64,000 nucleotides of DNA from an uncultured Lachnospiraceae bacterium (GTDB taxonomy: Bacteria > Bacillota > Clostridia > Lachnospirales > Lachnospiraceae). The DNA lies in the NCBI GenBank assembly GCA_902786365.1, contig CADACD010000005.1, positions 62,001 through 126,000 of the forward strand, written 5' to 3'. Positions within the stretch are counted from its first letter, which is position 1; the number at the start of each line of letters is the position of its first letter. This document shows, piece after piece, positions 23,827 to 32,986 of the stretch. Below the pieces are notes generated by a model. It was not told the origin of the DNA. It searched no databases and was given only the letters and a program-made list of their open reading frames with translations. Position numbers and translations under genes: made by a program.

Positions 23827-24888
23827 TTATTCTTCAGGTTTTTCTCGCAATTGCACTTTATTTCTGGCACTGCGTCGTCTTTCTTCCTCAATAGAAGCAT
23901 AATGCTTTTTTGTAGTATTTACATCTTTATGACCAAGTACATCGGCAACCAGATAGATATCACCTGTTTCTTTATATAATCTTGTTCCATAAGTACTTCT
24001 AAGTTTATGAGGTGTGATATGTTTTAGAGAAGTTACAAGAGTAGAATATTTTTTAACAAGATTTTCCACTGAACGTACGCTGATTCGTTTATTCTGTAAT
24101 GATAAAAAATATGCATTTTCATGTCCCTCAACAGCAGTAATTGTTTCTCGTTGTTCCATATAATCAAGAAGTGCAATTTCTACTTCATCACTAAAATAAA
24201 TTATAGATTCATATCCACCTTTTCGTCTTATTTTGATACCGGAATTTTTAAAATCAATATCATCTATATCAATCCCCACACACTCAGAGACACGCATTCC
24301 TGTTCCAAGAAGCAACGTAAGTAGGGCAACATCCCTAAGTTTTGTTTTTTCATGAAAAGCCTTTTGCTTTTTAGTAAGTTTATCACCAGATTCAGCTTCA
24401 TCAAGAAGTAGTGCAACCTCATCAGGATCCAACCTTACAATTTCTTTCTCATGCAATTTAGGAACTTTTACCTTTGCGGGCGGATTATCCTTTATAATCT
24501 CATTATTAAAGAAATAGTTATAAAAAGATTTAAGAGATGACAGTTTACGTTTAATACCGGTTTCTTTATTCATGTGTTCAGAATCGTTTTTTGAATAGAT
24601 TTTTAAATATTCTAAATATTCTTCAACATCAGAAACTGTAATTTTATCAAGAATATCAATTGTAAAATCCTTAATTTCTGTATTAGAATATTCAGGATTA
24701 TTATCTTTGATATAATTAAAAAAAATACCTATATCATATGCATATGCAATTCGAGTTCTTGATGATGTATTCGGTTCAATTCCTCTAAAAAACATCATAC
24801 AGAAATAAGGTAATTCTTTTAACATTCCTCTTAATTTCAAATTATTATTAATATTAACCTGGTCATAGTAATTATACTTAGATTTCAT
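23827..24888 (-). CDS. Tyrosine recombinase (XerC/D-like integrase family)
   Basis: Site-specific recombinase of 353 aa. N-terminal core-binding SAM-like domain (about 30-135) and C-terminal catalytic domain with every catalytic residue visible: Arg199 (GTGMRVSE), Lys223 (RRKGG), His294 and Arg297 (PHKLRSTYGT), His320 (LGHKDVNTT) and Tyr330 (KKHYA). No excisionase, att repeats or phage genes lie nearby, so it may be a chromosomal housekeeping recombinase rather than a mobile-element integrase. An inverted repeat at 24938-24971 lies just upstream. SD AAAGGA is unusually distant (about 14 bp). Confidence 0.9.
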   Translation of the reverse strand: MKSKYNYYDQVNINNNLKLRGMLKELPYFCMMFFRGIEPNTSSRTRIAYAYDIGIFFNYIKDNNPEYSNTEIKDFTIDILDKITVSDVEEYLEYLKIYSKNDSEHMNKETGIKRKLSSLKSFYNYFFNNEIIKDNPPAKVKVPKLHEKEIVRLDPDEVALLLDEAESGDKLTKKQKAFHEKTKLRDVALLTLLLGTGMRVSECVGIDIDDIDFKNSGIKIRRKGGYESIIYFSDEVEIALLDYMEQRETITAVEGHENAYFLSLQNKRISVRSVENLVKKYSTLVTSLKHITPHKLRSTYGTRLYKETGDIYLVADVLGHKDVNTTKKHYASIEEERRRSARNKVQLREKPEE

Positions 24889-24937
24889 GGCAATTAAAGT
24901 TAATCCTTTCTTATAATTTCATAAATAGTAGAGCTTT

Positions 24938-24971
24938 AACTATTCGCAAAACGACAGTTTAACGAATAGTT
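24938..24971. repeat. Inverted repeat upstream of the tyrosine recombinase gene
   Basis: Arms AACTATTCG (24938-24946) and CGAATAGTT (24963-24971) with a 16-nt spacer, in the recombinase promoter region. It could be an operator or a recombinase binding site; nothing decides between them. Confidence 0.4.
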
Positions 24972-25021
24972 GCGTCAAAAATTACATATTTTATCTAAAC
25001 TCATCCAACATTCCATATTAT

Positions 25022-25050
25022 AAAAGACCTTACATATGCAAGGTCTTTTT
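25022..25050. terminator. Bidirectional terminator downstream of the cytidylate-kinase-like gene
   Basis: Stem AAAAGACCTT / AAGGTCTTTT with loop ACATATGC and a T-run. It stops minus-strand transcripts ending at 25124. Confidence 0.8.
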
Positions 25051-25123
25051 GTTATTTGTCAATTACACCTATGGTATATACAGTTCAGAATCAACATTTC
25101 ATTAACTCTAAATTGTACTAAAT

Positions 25124-25753
25124 TTAATCATTGCCATGCCTCATATCAGTATAATCAACAATCAATTTCACAGTATTCTCAATACCGATTTTTCCACTGT
25201 TAATACACAAATCATAAGAAGAACTGTTACCCCAACGTTTATCCGTATAATAATTGTAATAGTTAGCACGTTTTTTATCTGTCTTAAGCATCATTTCACG
25301 AGCTTTGCTCTTAGAAACATCATGACGCTTACAAATTCTTTCGATGCGTGCCTCATCATCACTTGAAATAAAAACGCTTGTCACATCATAATCTTCACGT
25401 AACGCATAATCAGCACATCTGCCTACAAAAATACAGTCTTCATTTTTGGCAATTTTTCTAATTGTATCAAATTGAGCCAAAAAAACCTGCTGGCTAAGTG
25501 GCATGCCATTCATACCTAATCCTGCACCATAGCCTGAATAAGAATCCATGACAAGAGAATAGAGAAAACTGTTAGTAGGTTTTTCATCATGTGTTTTAAA
25601 AATTTCCTCACAAAGTCCGCTTTCTTTAGCAGCAACGGTAAGTAGATCATTATCATAGCATTTAATACCATAATGTTTAGCAAGTAATTCTCCGATTTCT
25701 CTGCCACCGCTTCCAAATTGTCTTCCTATAGTTATTATCGTGTGTTTAACCAT
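25124..25753 (-). CDS. Cytidylate-kinase-like family protein
   Basis: 209-aa P-loop kinase: ITIGRQFGSGGREIGELLA (Walker A variant GSGGRE, 15-20), CIFVGRCADYAL, and VTSVFISSDDEARIERI. This fits the cytidylate-kinase-like family rather than Cmk proper; its substrate is not known. The segment DKKRANYYNYYTDKRWG is typical of the family. SD GGAGGTG lies 7 bp before the ATG. Monocistronic, with its own AT-rich promoter region (25754-25913). Confidence 0.85.
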   Translation of the reverse strand: MVKHTIITIGRQFGSGGREIGELLAKHYGIKCYDNDLLTVAAKESGLCEEIFKTHDEKPTNSFLYSLVMDSYSGYGAGLGMNGMPLSQQVFLAQFDTIRKIAKNEDCIFVGRCADYALREDYDVTSVFISSDDEARIERICKRHDVSKSKAREMMLKTDKKRANYYNYYTDKRWGNSSSYDLCINSGKIGIENTVKLIVDYTDMRHGND

Positions 25754-25913
25754 AAAAATGCACCTCCCTATATATTTTATATTTTTAAATACATTTTTAA
25801 AGCCACTATTTAGTTAAGAAATAAAAATATTTATTTTTCTCAACTTTTCTCAGTTTTTATATCTTATATTTTGAATACTATACAATTACATTTTTATCTT
25901 TTATTTACCAGTA

Positions 25914-26843
25914 TTATTTAGGCAAAATATCAAGCAAATGCAAAAAATATTCCGGCATAGGTGCCTCAAATTCCATATATTCTCCTGTACGAGGGTGTTT
26001 AAAACCTAAGATTTTTGCATGTAATGTCTGACCTGTCAGTTTGTAAGGACAATGTGCAGGTCCGTACACAGAATCGCCAAGAAGCGGATAGCCTATACTC
26101 GACATATGAACTCTTATTTGGTGAGTTCTGCCTGTTTCTAACATACATTCAATATATGTATAATTTTTGAATCGTTCAAGAACACGATAATGGGTAATAG
26201 CCTCTTTCCCTGTGGTCACATTTGCCTCCATTTTTAATCTGTTATTTGGATGACGACCTATTTTAGCATTTACAGTTCCATTATCTTCCTTTATCACATT
26301 ATGAACAATGGCAACATATCTTCTTGTAATAGAATGCTCTTTAAGTTGCTCTGCAATATTATTATGTGCAAAATCATTCTTACATACAACAAGCGCACCT
26401 GTAGTATCACAATCAATTCTATGAACAATCCCCGGTCTTGATACACCATTAATGCCTGAAAGATTATCTTTACAGTGATACATTAGCGCATTAACAAGTG
26501 TTCCTGTATAATGTCCCTTTGCAGGATGAACAACCATCTGCTTTGGTTTGTTCACAACAATAACATCTTCATCTTCATACAATATGTCAAGTGGAATTTT
26601 TTCTGCAACAATTTCAGGCTCCACAACCTCAGGTATATTTACATTTACCTTATCATTCAAAGTTAGTTTATAATTAGATTTTACGCCTTGCCCATTAACA
26701 AGAATATAGCGATCCCGAATCAATTGCTGAATATACGTTCTGGAAATGTCAACATACAATTCAGAAACATATTTGTCAATTCTTTTCCCTATATTTAAAG
26801 TATCAATGACATATTTTTCATAATCATTAGACATGCTTTCCAT
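25914..26843 (-). CDS. Pseudouridine synthase, RluA/RluD family
   Basis: Isomerises uridines in 23S rRNA or tRNA. 309 aa: N-terminal S4 RNA-binding domain (about 17-75), then the catalytic domain with GIVHRIDCDTTGALVV, where Asp144 is the nucleophile; the common 'HRLDKDTSG' is slightly varied. LETGRTHQIRVH and HPRTGEYMEFEAPMPEYF follow. Ten bases after lspA in the sepF-lspA-rlu group. The rRNA target cannot be predicted; RluD-like is most probable from the S4 domain. Confidence 0.9.
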   Translation of the reverse strand: MESMSNDYEKYVIDTLNIGKRIDKYVSELYVDISRTYIQQLIRDRYILVNGQGVKSNYKLTLNDKVNVNIPEVVEPEIVAEKIPLDILYEDEDVIVVNKPKQMVVHPAKGHYTGTLVNALMYHCKDNLSGINGVSRPGIVHRIDCDTTGALVVCKNDFAHNNIAEQLKEHSITRRYVAIVHNVIKEDNGTVNAKIGRHPNNRLKMEANVTTGKEAITHYRVLERFKNYTYIECMLETGRTHQIRVHMSSIGYPLLGDSVYGPAHCPYKLTGQTLHAKILGFKHPRTGEYMEFEAPMPEYFLHLLDILPK

Positions 26844-26853
26844 AAATATTACG

Positions 26854-27600
26854 CTACTTTCTTATTTTTATTAATTGTAGTTCATCTTCAGAAATAAAAA
26901 ACAATATCATAATAAGCAGTATCAATACAGAAACTGTAACATAGCAATCTGCTATATTAAATATTGGAAAATCAATAAAATCAGATTTAATAAAATCAAC
27001 AACATACCCTAAACGAATTCTGTCTATCATATTGCCAACAGAACCTGAAATAAGAAAAGCACATATAACTTGTAATATAGTAAATTTCTTTATTGCGCTA
27101 TTCAGTTTATTCATTTCCAATTGATTTATTTCCGAAAAACCACGTTTTGTAGAGTCTATTTTATTTATAGATTGAATATTACTTATAGAGCTCTTATCAT
27201 TTGTACAATTTGATTTTCTTTTTTTACTAGTTTTATTTTCACAAGAAGTATTATTATTGACAGTTGTGCCGCTAACATTCGCCTTGTATGATATCATTTT
27301 CTTGCACTCAGTAATTGAATTTTCGATAACATATATAGCATATAAAATAAACATACTTATTATAATTACTAGAATTGTAATAAATGATAATTTTCCTGAC
27401 AAAAAACCAAATGCAACACCACGGTTTTCTAAGTATTCCAAACTAAAGACATGCTTAATCACAGTATAATTTCTACTGTGATTCATTTTAAGCGATACAA
27501 AATACTTTGACACCTGGTCAATCAATACAAAAAATAAAATAATTGACAATAAAACTACATACTTTTTTTTACTATTATTAGCAGTATTTAATTCATTCAT
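26854..27600 (-). CDS. lspA: Lipoprotein signal peptidase LspA with a long insertion
   Basis: Membrane aspartyl protease that removes signal peptides of prolipoproteins. Conserved elements are intact: [10 protein letters not shown] (28), [10 protein letters not shown] (57-66), catalytic Asp193 in [15 protein letters not shown] and Asp218 in FNIADCYV. At 248 aa it is well beyond the usual 150-170 aa. The extra ~75 residues (about 97-170, Asn/Ser/Lys-rich, no hydrophobic segment) sit between the second and third membrane helices, which is the cytoplasmic side. It lies between sepF and the rlu gene. Confidence 0.93.
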   Translation of the reverse strand: MNELNTANNSKKKYVVLLSIILFFVLIDQVSKYFVSLKMNHSRNYTVIKHVFSLEYLENRGVAFGFLSGKLSFITILVIIISMFILYAIYVIENSITECKKMISYKANVSGTTVNNNTSCENKTSKKRKSNCTNDKSSISNIQSINKIDSTKRGFSEINQLEMNKLNSAIKKFTILQVICAFLISGSVGNMIDRIRLGYVVDFIKSDFIDFPIFNIADCYVTVSVLILLIMILFFISEDELQLIKIRK

Positions 27601-27621
27601 AATATCTCAATACTTTTATGA

Positions 27622-28116
27622 TTAAAATTCTGAAAAATTAGTAGAATTTTTATCAATAATCTCTTGAACATCACCTGATATCTCAACTGATGGCGGCGAT
27701 GCAATAAATATGTAGTTAGACACCTTCTGCATATTTCCTCTGATTGCATAACATGCACCTGAAGTGAAATCAATGATTCTCTGCGCAAGTTCAACATGAA
27801 TGCCTTCCAAATTAAGAATAACTGCAATACCTGAGACCAATGTATCAGCAATTTCACAGCCATCTTCAATTGTTGATGGCTTTATAACACAAACTTCCAT
27901 ATCATTTTTATTTTTCATTGGCACCACCTTAGATTTATTTAATTTCTTTGATGATAATTTACCTAAACCGGTTGTCTGTTCATCTACTTCATCATATGAT
28001 TTTCTACTCTTTTTAGGTTGTTCATCATATTCATCATCTTCATCATATTCATCATCATATTCATCGTCATTATCTAATTTTACAAAATTTAATATCTTTT
28101 CAGTTAATAAACTCAT
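27622..28116 (-). CDS. sepF: Cell division protein SepF
   Basis: Membrane-binding FtsZ partner that forms rings during septation. 164 aa: amphipathic N-terminus (MSLLTEKILNFVKL), a highly acidic linker (about 16-33, Asp/Glu/Tyr repeats) and the C-terminal SepF domain (MEVCVIKPSTIEDGCEIADT, ILNLEGIHVELAQRIIDFTS). The acidic tract is coded by simple ATC/TTC-like repeats near 28022-28070. SD GGAGG. It has its own promoter, so it heads the sepF-lspA-rlu unit. Confidence 0.95.
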   Translation of the reverse strand: MSLLTEKILNFVKLDNDDEYDDEYDEDDEYDEQPKKSRKSYDEVDEQTTGLGKLSSKKLNKSKVVPMKNKNDMEVCVIKPSTIEDGCEIADTLVSGIAVILNLEGIHVELAQRIIDFTSGACYAIRGNMQKVSNYIFIASPPSVEISGDVQEIIDKNSTNFSEF

Positions 28117-28163
28117 TTAAATGTCCTCCATACCGCATTAAATAAATGCAAAATTTATATAAT

Positions 28164-28193
28164 ATATTACCATGTTTTTTTACTATATGTCAA
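28164..28193 (-). promoter_or_regulatory. Promoter of sepF
   Basis: Minus-strand TTGACA (28193-28188), 18-bp spacer, TAATAT (28169-28164). Confidence 0.65.
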
Positions 28194-28237
28194 CAAAGAA
28201 TAGTTATTTGTAAATAAATAGTAATACAATTTTATGA

Positions 28238-28927
28238 CTATTGATAGCATCTGTTGCCGAATATTCCCGTTCCGACACGAACCAGAGTCGCTCCCTCTTC
28301 TATAGCAACTTCATAATCACCTGTCATTCCCATAGATAGTTCTTGCATCTCAACATTTGGAATGTTTAAAGAGGCTATTTTGTCTGATAATTCCTTTAAT
28401 TTTTTAAAATAAATACGATTGTCTTCAGGATTATCTGTAAAAGGTGCTATCGTCATTAATCCTTTTATATGTACATTCTTTAAAGTGCTTATTTCTTTAA
28501 CAGTATCAATCGTTTCATCATAACCTAGTCCAAATTTTGTATCTTCATCAGCAACATTTACCTGTATCAGTATATTAACATCTATCCCATGTTTCACAGC
28601 TTCTTTTTCTATCTGCGAAGCAAGTTTGAATGAATCTACAGAATGGATAAGAGCAACCTTATCAATAATATATTTTACCTTATTTGTCTGTAGATGACCT
28701 ATCAAATGCCAGTTAATATCTTTAGGCAGTACAGGATATTTAACAGTAAGCTCTTGTACTTTGTTTTCTCCGTAATCAATAGTGCCGGTTTGATATGCTT
28801 CTTCAATATCAGATACCGGTTTTGTCTTACTTACAGCAATTAAAGTAACATCTTTATCATTACGACCTGCTCTTTTACAGGCATCTTTAATTTTTGAATT
28901 TACTTCAGAAATATTTTCTTTAATCAT
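28238..28927 (-). CDS. PLP homeostasis protein, YggS family
   Basis: Single-domain PLP-binding barrel protein that buffers pyridoxal phosphate; no enzymatic reaction is established. 229 aa with the PLP Lys in LIAVSKTKP, then NWHLIGHLQTNKVKY and the phosphate-binding ELSMGMTGDYEVAI and LVRVGTGIFG. The ATG at 28927 is chosen because AAAGGA lies 10 bp upstream; an earlier ATG at 28945 has none. Linked to sepF and the HlyD-like gene as in other Clostridia. Confidence 0.93.
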   Translation of the reverse strand: MIKENISEVNSKIKDACKRAGRNDKDVTLIAVSKTKPVSDIEEAYQTGTIDYGENKVQELTVKYPVLPKDINWHLIGHLQTNKVKYIIDKVALIHSVDSFKLASQIEKEAVKHGIDVNILIQVNVADEDTKFGLGYDETIDTVKEISTLKNVHIKGLMTIAPFTDNPEDNRIYFKKLKELSDKIASLNIPNVEMQELSMGMTGDYEVAIEEGATLVRVGTGIFGNRCYQ

Positions 28928-28963
28928 TTTACAAAATCCTTTCATGTCATAGTAATACTATAT

Positions 28964-30367
28964 TTATCTGAAAATGATCTGGTTTTCTTTTACTAATGCA
29001 GCATTCAATACAATCTGGTCATATACCTGAAGTCCATATTTTGTTCCGGACTCAACAATATAATAACCATTTTTTTCAGATAAAATTTTTACATATCTAA
29101 ATGAAGCAAGACCGGTATTCACATTATACACTCCCTGTAGTTTTGTCGTACCATCAATTTTATATCTCGCTTTTGTATCTGGCTGTATAAGAATAGTACC
29201 CGAACTTATTTTGTCACTTTCAATATAGCATGTTGTATCATCTGATGCAATGATATCAACAATTGTGAAATTAGCCAGAGATTCACCATTATCATCTATC
29301 TGTTCAACCATAATTCCTGAATCTTTTGAATCACCTCCAATGGTAACATAATCTGTCGGAATTGTGAAAAACTCCTTTTCTGTTATTGCACTTTTTGGTA
29401 CTTTCAGTCCAGATTTTGTATCAGCCTGGATTTTAATATCAACATATCTTTTGCCAGCGAATTGTATCATATATCTTTTTAAATCAATCACACCATAATG
29501 TTCAGAGCCATTCGTGATCAGACTAAAATAGGCTGATGTAGATATTTTTTCAGATGGAAAAACAATATTAACAACATCCACAGCAGAATAGGCTTCAAAT
29601 TCTTCATCTGTAAGAGGAATCACTATCTGCCATGATTCATCTGTAACAGTCTTATAAATTGGACTACCAGATTCTGTCGGCTTATCTCTGTCGATGGTAT
29701 CTCTATGATAATTGGATTGATTAAAATACTCTTTAGTAATTTTATCAGCTGTGAGATTTTCCATTCCATCTGTATAAAATTCAATAATTCCCGAAACAGT
29801 AGCTTTATTTAGATTTAAAGTACTGCTCCCACTTTCTATCAATGATTGATTAATTGTATCAAGAGCATTCAAATTTACACATTCTATAAGCGTTGAATTT
29901 AAATCATACTTAAAATTATAAGTATTTTCAAAATTATTTCTATTATAATCTGAAATAAAAGATGTAATATCTTTTTTGATTTCAGTAACATTCTCATTTG
30001 TAAGTGTATTATCGTTGAGAGCAGCTTCTTTCAATAATTCAGAAAAAGAACCACTTTCATCTACAGTATAGACAGTCTCATTTACCGCAACACGACTTCC
30101 GTCTTTCACATAATAATTAATGTATCCTGTAGCGGAAGCTGTTGTAATCTGTTCAGTTCTGAGCGCTATTCCTGTTACAGAAATCCCCGGCAATTCTTCA
30201 CTCTCTCCTTTTACAACTTCATAAATTGCAATTTTTTCACGAGTCAGGTACAAAAAGCAGCTGATTCCCAAATATACAAAAATTAAAATAAATATAATCA
30301 ATCCAATATTAAAATTGATCGGATTTCCTTTTATTCTGACAATTCTTCTCTTTTTCTTTGATCTCAT
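28964..30367 (-). CDS. HlyD-like membrane-anchored adaptor protein
   Basis: 467 aa with a basic N-terminus (MRSKKKRRIVRIKG), one membrane helix (about 21-42) and a large extracytoplasmic part. A biotinyl-lipoyl-like segment (ATGYINYYVKDGSRVAVNETVY, about 80-101) precedes a predicted helical region, and a later beta-rich part resembles the HlyD/membrane-fusion fold. No ABC transporter is adjacent. In Clostridia such genes precede yggS and sepF, which suggests a cell-envelope or division role, but this is inference. Confidence 0.7.
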   Translation of the reverse strand: MRSKKKRRIVRIKGNPINFNIGLIIFILIFVYLGISCFLYLTREKIAIYEVVKGESEELPGISVTGIALRTEQITTASATGYINYYVKDGSRVAVNETVYTVDESGSFSELLKEAALNDNTLTNENVTEIKKDITSFISDYNRNNFENTYNFKYDLNSTLIECVNLNALDTINQSLIESGSSTLNLNKATVSGIIEFYTDGMENLTADKITKEYFNQSNYHRDTIDRDKPTESGSPIYKTVTDESWQIVIPLTDEEFEAYSAVDVVNIVFPSEKISTSAYFSLITNGSEHYGVIDLKRYMIQFAGKRYVDIKIQADTKSGLKVPKSAITEKEFFTIPTDYVTIGGDSKDSGIMVEQIDDNGESLANFTIVDIIASDDTTCYIESDKISSGTILIQPDTKARYKIDGTTKLQGVYNVNTGLASFRYVKILSEKNGYYIVESGTKYGLQVYDQIVLNAALVKENQIIFR

Positions 30368-30614
30368 GATATGCCTTTCATTATAATTTTTACTGATTAT
30401 AATTTTAAGATTTATCTTTCATTCAAAATTAATAATATTATAATCAGACACTTTTTTGAATTTTAATATAAAACTTCTAACAATTATTAAATAACAATTA
30501 ACAGCTAAATTTAGCAAGTAAAAATTAACTAGTAAAATTTTCCAACATAAGTTTACATCTTTAGGCAATAATAAAATTATCAACACAATATAAATTTATG
30601 AAAGGATGAAAAAT

Positions 30615-30824
30615 ATGAACTCAAGAGGATTAGACTATACAATTCTAACAATAGCAATCATTGGAGCAATCAACTGGGGACTAATCGGATTCTTCAGATT
30701 AGACCTTGTAGCCTTTTTATTTGGTAATATGACAGTATTATCAAGAATCATCTATGCTGCTGTCGGAATATGCGGACTTTATTTAATCAGCATGTTTGGA
30801 AGAGTTAGGGATATAGCGGATTAA
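30615..30824 (+). CDS. DUF378 small membrane protein
   Basis: 69 aa with two hydrophobic helices. The family pattern ILTIAIIGAINWGLIGFFRL followed by LVAFLFGN and a second helix ending GLYLI is clear. Function unknown. The start at 30615 follows AAAGGA; a preceding ATG at 30606 is too close to that SD. Monocistronic, in a 567-bp gap between minus-strand genes. Confidence 0.88.
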   Translation: MNSRGLDYTILTIAIIGAINWGLIGFFRLDLVAFLFGNMTVLSRIIYAAVGICGLYLISMFGRVRDIAD

Positions 30825-30880
30825 CAGTTATAAAATATATAGATCCTCAAACGTCCTAAAAACATTGTATTTATGAAAAC

Positions 30881-30930
30881 AAACTTCCTGCACCACTTAG
30901 ACTTAAATGGTGTGGGAAGTTTGCTTTTTT
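30881..30930. terminator. Bidirectional terminator between the DUF378 gene and the mgsA-like gene
   Basis: 15-bp stem, arms 30881-30895 and 30908-30922, followed by GCTTTTTT on the plus side; on the minus side the stem is followed by GTTTTC. Confidence 0.85.
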
Positions 30931-30934
30931 GCAA

Positions 30935-31330
30935 CTATTTGTATACATCACGCCAATCAAGATCACCACGTTCTAATGCCTTAATGAGAAGTTCTGCCGT
31001 TGCAAGATTTGTTGCAAACGGAATATTATGCATATCGCATAATCTAAAAATATTCTTTGTATCAGGTTCATGTTTTTTTGGCTCCAAAGGATCTCTCAAA
31101 AAAATAAGAATATCCATCTGATTCTGTTCAATTTGAGAACACAACTGTTCTACACCACCTAAATGACCTGCCTGAAATTTGCGAATTGTGAGATTTGTCA
31201 CCTCTTCCACTAGTCTTCCGGTAGTAGCTGTAGCATACAAATCATGCTTGCAAAAAATTCCCCTATACGCAATGCACAAATTTTGCATTAACTTCTTTTT
31301 TGAATCATGAGCAACTAATCCAATATTCAT
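30935..31330 (-). CDS. Methylglyoxal-synthase-like protein with altered active site
   Basis: 131 aa, close to the methylglyoxal synthase family, which converts dihydroxyacetone phosphate to methylglyoxal. By alignment with the E. coli enzyme, phosphate and substrate ligands are kept (His8, Lys12, Thr34, Thr36, Thr37, Gly55, His87, Asp90, and Asp80 in FLRDPL). However, the segment that reads SGPMGGDQQ in E. coli reads AGHLGGVEQ here, so the catalytic base Asp71 is Val60 and Ser65 is Ala54. It may be inactive as a synthase or have another activity. It is the last gene after rodA in the cell-shape cluster. Confidence 0.85.
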   Translation of the reverse strand: MNIGLVAHDSKKKLMQNLCIAYRGIFCKHDLYATATTGRLVEEVTNLTIRKFQAGHLGGVEQLCSQIEQNQMDILIFLRDPLEPKKHEPDTKNIFRLCDMHNIPFATNLATAELLIKALERGDLDWRDVYK

Positions 31331-31449
31331 AAAAACCTCCTGTTCTAAATTAATTCAAATACACATTAAAAAAAATATCTCAAATTAAAAAATCAATTAT
31401 TTTTTATTGTCAACAAAAGTAAGTTACAATATTACAATTATAAAATACT

Positions 31450-32589
31450 CTATGCTTGCTTACGCTGCAGACTCACATTAAGAACAATACCCAATCCAAA
31501 ATATAAACTCACTATAGAACTTAATCCATAGCTTACAAAAGGTAACGGTAACCCGGTATTCGGCAACATCATAGTCACAACCGATATGTTGACAAAAGAC
31601 TGCATCACAACCAAAATACCATAACCTGTTGCAATAATTCTCCCTGCCAAATCCGGTGCGTGTGCACCTATATAAAAGCATTCAATCGTAATTAAAAACA
31701 GCAGAATAATTACGATAGCAGAACCTATAAAACCAAGCTCCTCTCCAACAATACAAAAGATAAAATCAGTCTGTGGTTCAGAAAGATAATTACCATTCTT
31801 CAGACTAGTCGTTGTATTATTATTAAGTCCTTTACCATATAACCCACCTGAACCGATAGCCATTACAGAATTTTCCTGCTGACGTCTGTCATTGATGACA
31901 TCAGGATCTGTACTGTTTTTATCATAAAAACTTGTAATTCTTCTTAACTGGTAACCTTGAAGAATATGCTGGTCAGGCTGCATAATCAAATATATCATGA
32001 CAATTGCAATCGGAACTGCAACTGCAAGTACACCACCAATAAATTTATAACTTAATCCGGAAACATACATCATTCCGCAAAATATAAGAGAAATAACAAT
32101 ACTTGTTGATAAATCAGGCTGAGCTAAAATCAAGTACAAAGGAACTGCAAATAAAATAACTGAACTTGCAATAACTTTGAAAGTATTAATTTTTTCTTTA
32201 TTTTTATCAAGGTAATATGCAAAAAACAAAATCAGAAATATTTTTGTCAGTTCCGATGGCTGCAACTGGAAAAATCCCAAATCAATCCATCTTGTGGCAC
32301 CCATATGATAGGAACCACTAAATTTTACCCATAAAAGTAAAATAAGATTGATGGCATAAAACAACCAATGGAATTTGAGAATAAATTTATAACTGATAAG
32401 TGTAAGAAAAAATGCCACAAATAAACCCATTCCAAAGCCTAATATCTGTTTTTTTTCATAGATATCTGAGTCGGTGGCGCTTGAAATAACTAGAATTCCA
32501 AGTACAGTGAGCGCACATACCCATATAAGTAATCTAATATTAAAATGACGAAATTTATAACTTCTTAAAGTTTCTATTATCTTAGTCAT
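31450..32589 (-). CDS. rodA: Lipid II polymerase RodA (SEDS family)
   Basis: Peptidoglycan glycosyltransferase of the elongation complex. 379 aa, about ten membrane helices; SEDS motifs include GATRWIDLGFFQLQPSEL and the C-terminal PNTGLPLPFVSYGLSS. The start at 32589 (MTKIIETLRSYKF) follows GGAG; a longer frame from 32625 lacks an SD. It could be a FtsW/SpoVE paralogue, but its place after minE in the mre-PBP2 cluster favours RodA. Confidence 0.92.
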   Translation of the reverse strand: MTKIIETLRSYKFRHFNIRLLIWVCALTVLGILVISSATDSDIYEKKQILGFGMGLFVAFFLTLISYKFILKFHWLFYAINLILLLWVKFSGSYHMGATRWIDLGFFQLQPSELTKIFLILFFAYYLDKNKEKINTFKVIASSVILFAVPLYLILAQPDLSTSIVISLIFCGMMYVSGLSYKFIGGVLAVAVPIAIVMIYLIMQPDQHILQGYQLRRITSFYDKNSTDPDVINDRRQQENSVMAIGSGGLYGKGLNNNTTTSLKNGNYLSEPQTDFIFCIVGEELGFIGSAIVIILLFLITIECFYIGAHAPDLAGRIIATGYGILVVMQSFVNISVVTMMLPNTGLPLPFVSYGLSSIVSLYFGLGIVLNVSLQRKQA

Positions 32590-32690
32590 ATAAACTCCAA
32601 AAATAATTGTTGCATTCCTTACCATATATACTGATTATCAATATACACAAAGTAAGTACATGAACTACATAATCAATCCTTTTCGCTGCA

Positions 32691-32969
32691 TTATTTGTCA
32701 GTACTGTGTTTTACCTCTTTGATAGGGATGTTGGCAATCAATGCAGGAACCGAACCATTATTACTTTCTGATTCAGTCTGAGTAATCTGGATATCCAATC
32801 CCTCGCAGTCTATTTCCATGTACTTTTTAATTACATTGATAATATCATTTTTAATCAGTTCCATAACTTCCGGAGAACAATTTGCTCTATCAGAAACCAA
32901 TAACAATTTAAGTCTGTTTTTTGCATTATCTCCAGAAGCTTTCTTTTTAAACATATCAAATACGCCCAT
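32691..32969 (-). CDS. minE: Division-site topological factor MinE
   Basis: 92-aa protein that drives release of MinD from the membrane and so sets up Min oscillation. Opening MGVFDMFKKKASGDNAKNRL is the membrane/anti-MinCD segment, and LKLLLVSDRANCSPEVMELI is the MinD-interacting and dimer region. MinE, rather than DivIVA-only control, indicates an oscillating Min system. Confidence 0.95.
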   Translation of the reverse strand: MGVFDMFKKKASGDNAKNRLKLLLVSDRANCSPEVMELIKNDIINVIKKYMEIDCEGLDIQITQTESESNNGSVPALIANIPIKEVKHSTDK

Positions 32970-32986
32970 AAAATCCTGCTCCTTCC

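Noticed and set aside
27800-28120. Open frame on the plus strand opposite sepF
   Set aside because: Its Ser-rich product is the antisense of the acidic SepF linker; it has no SD.
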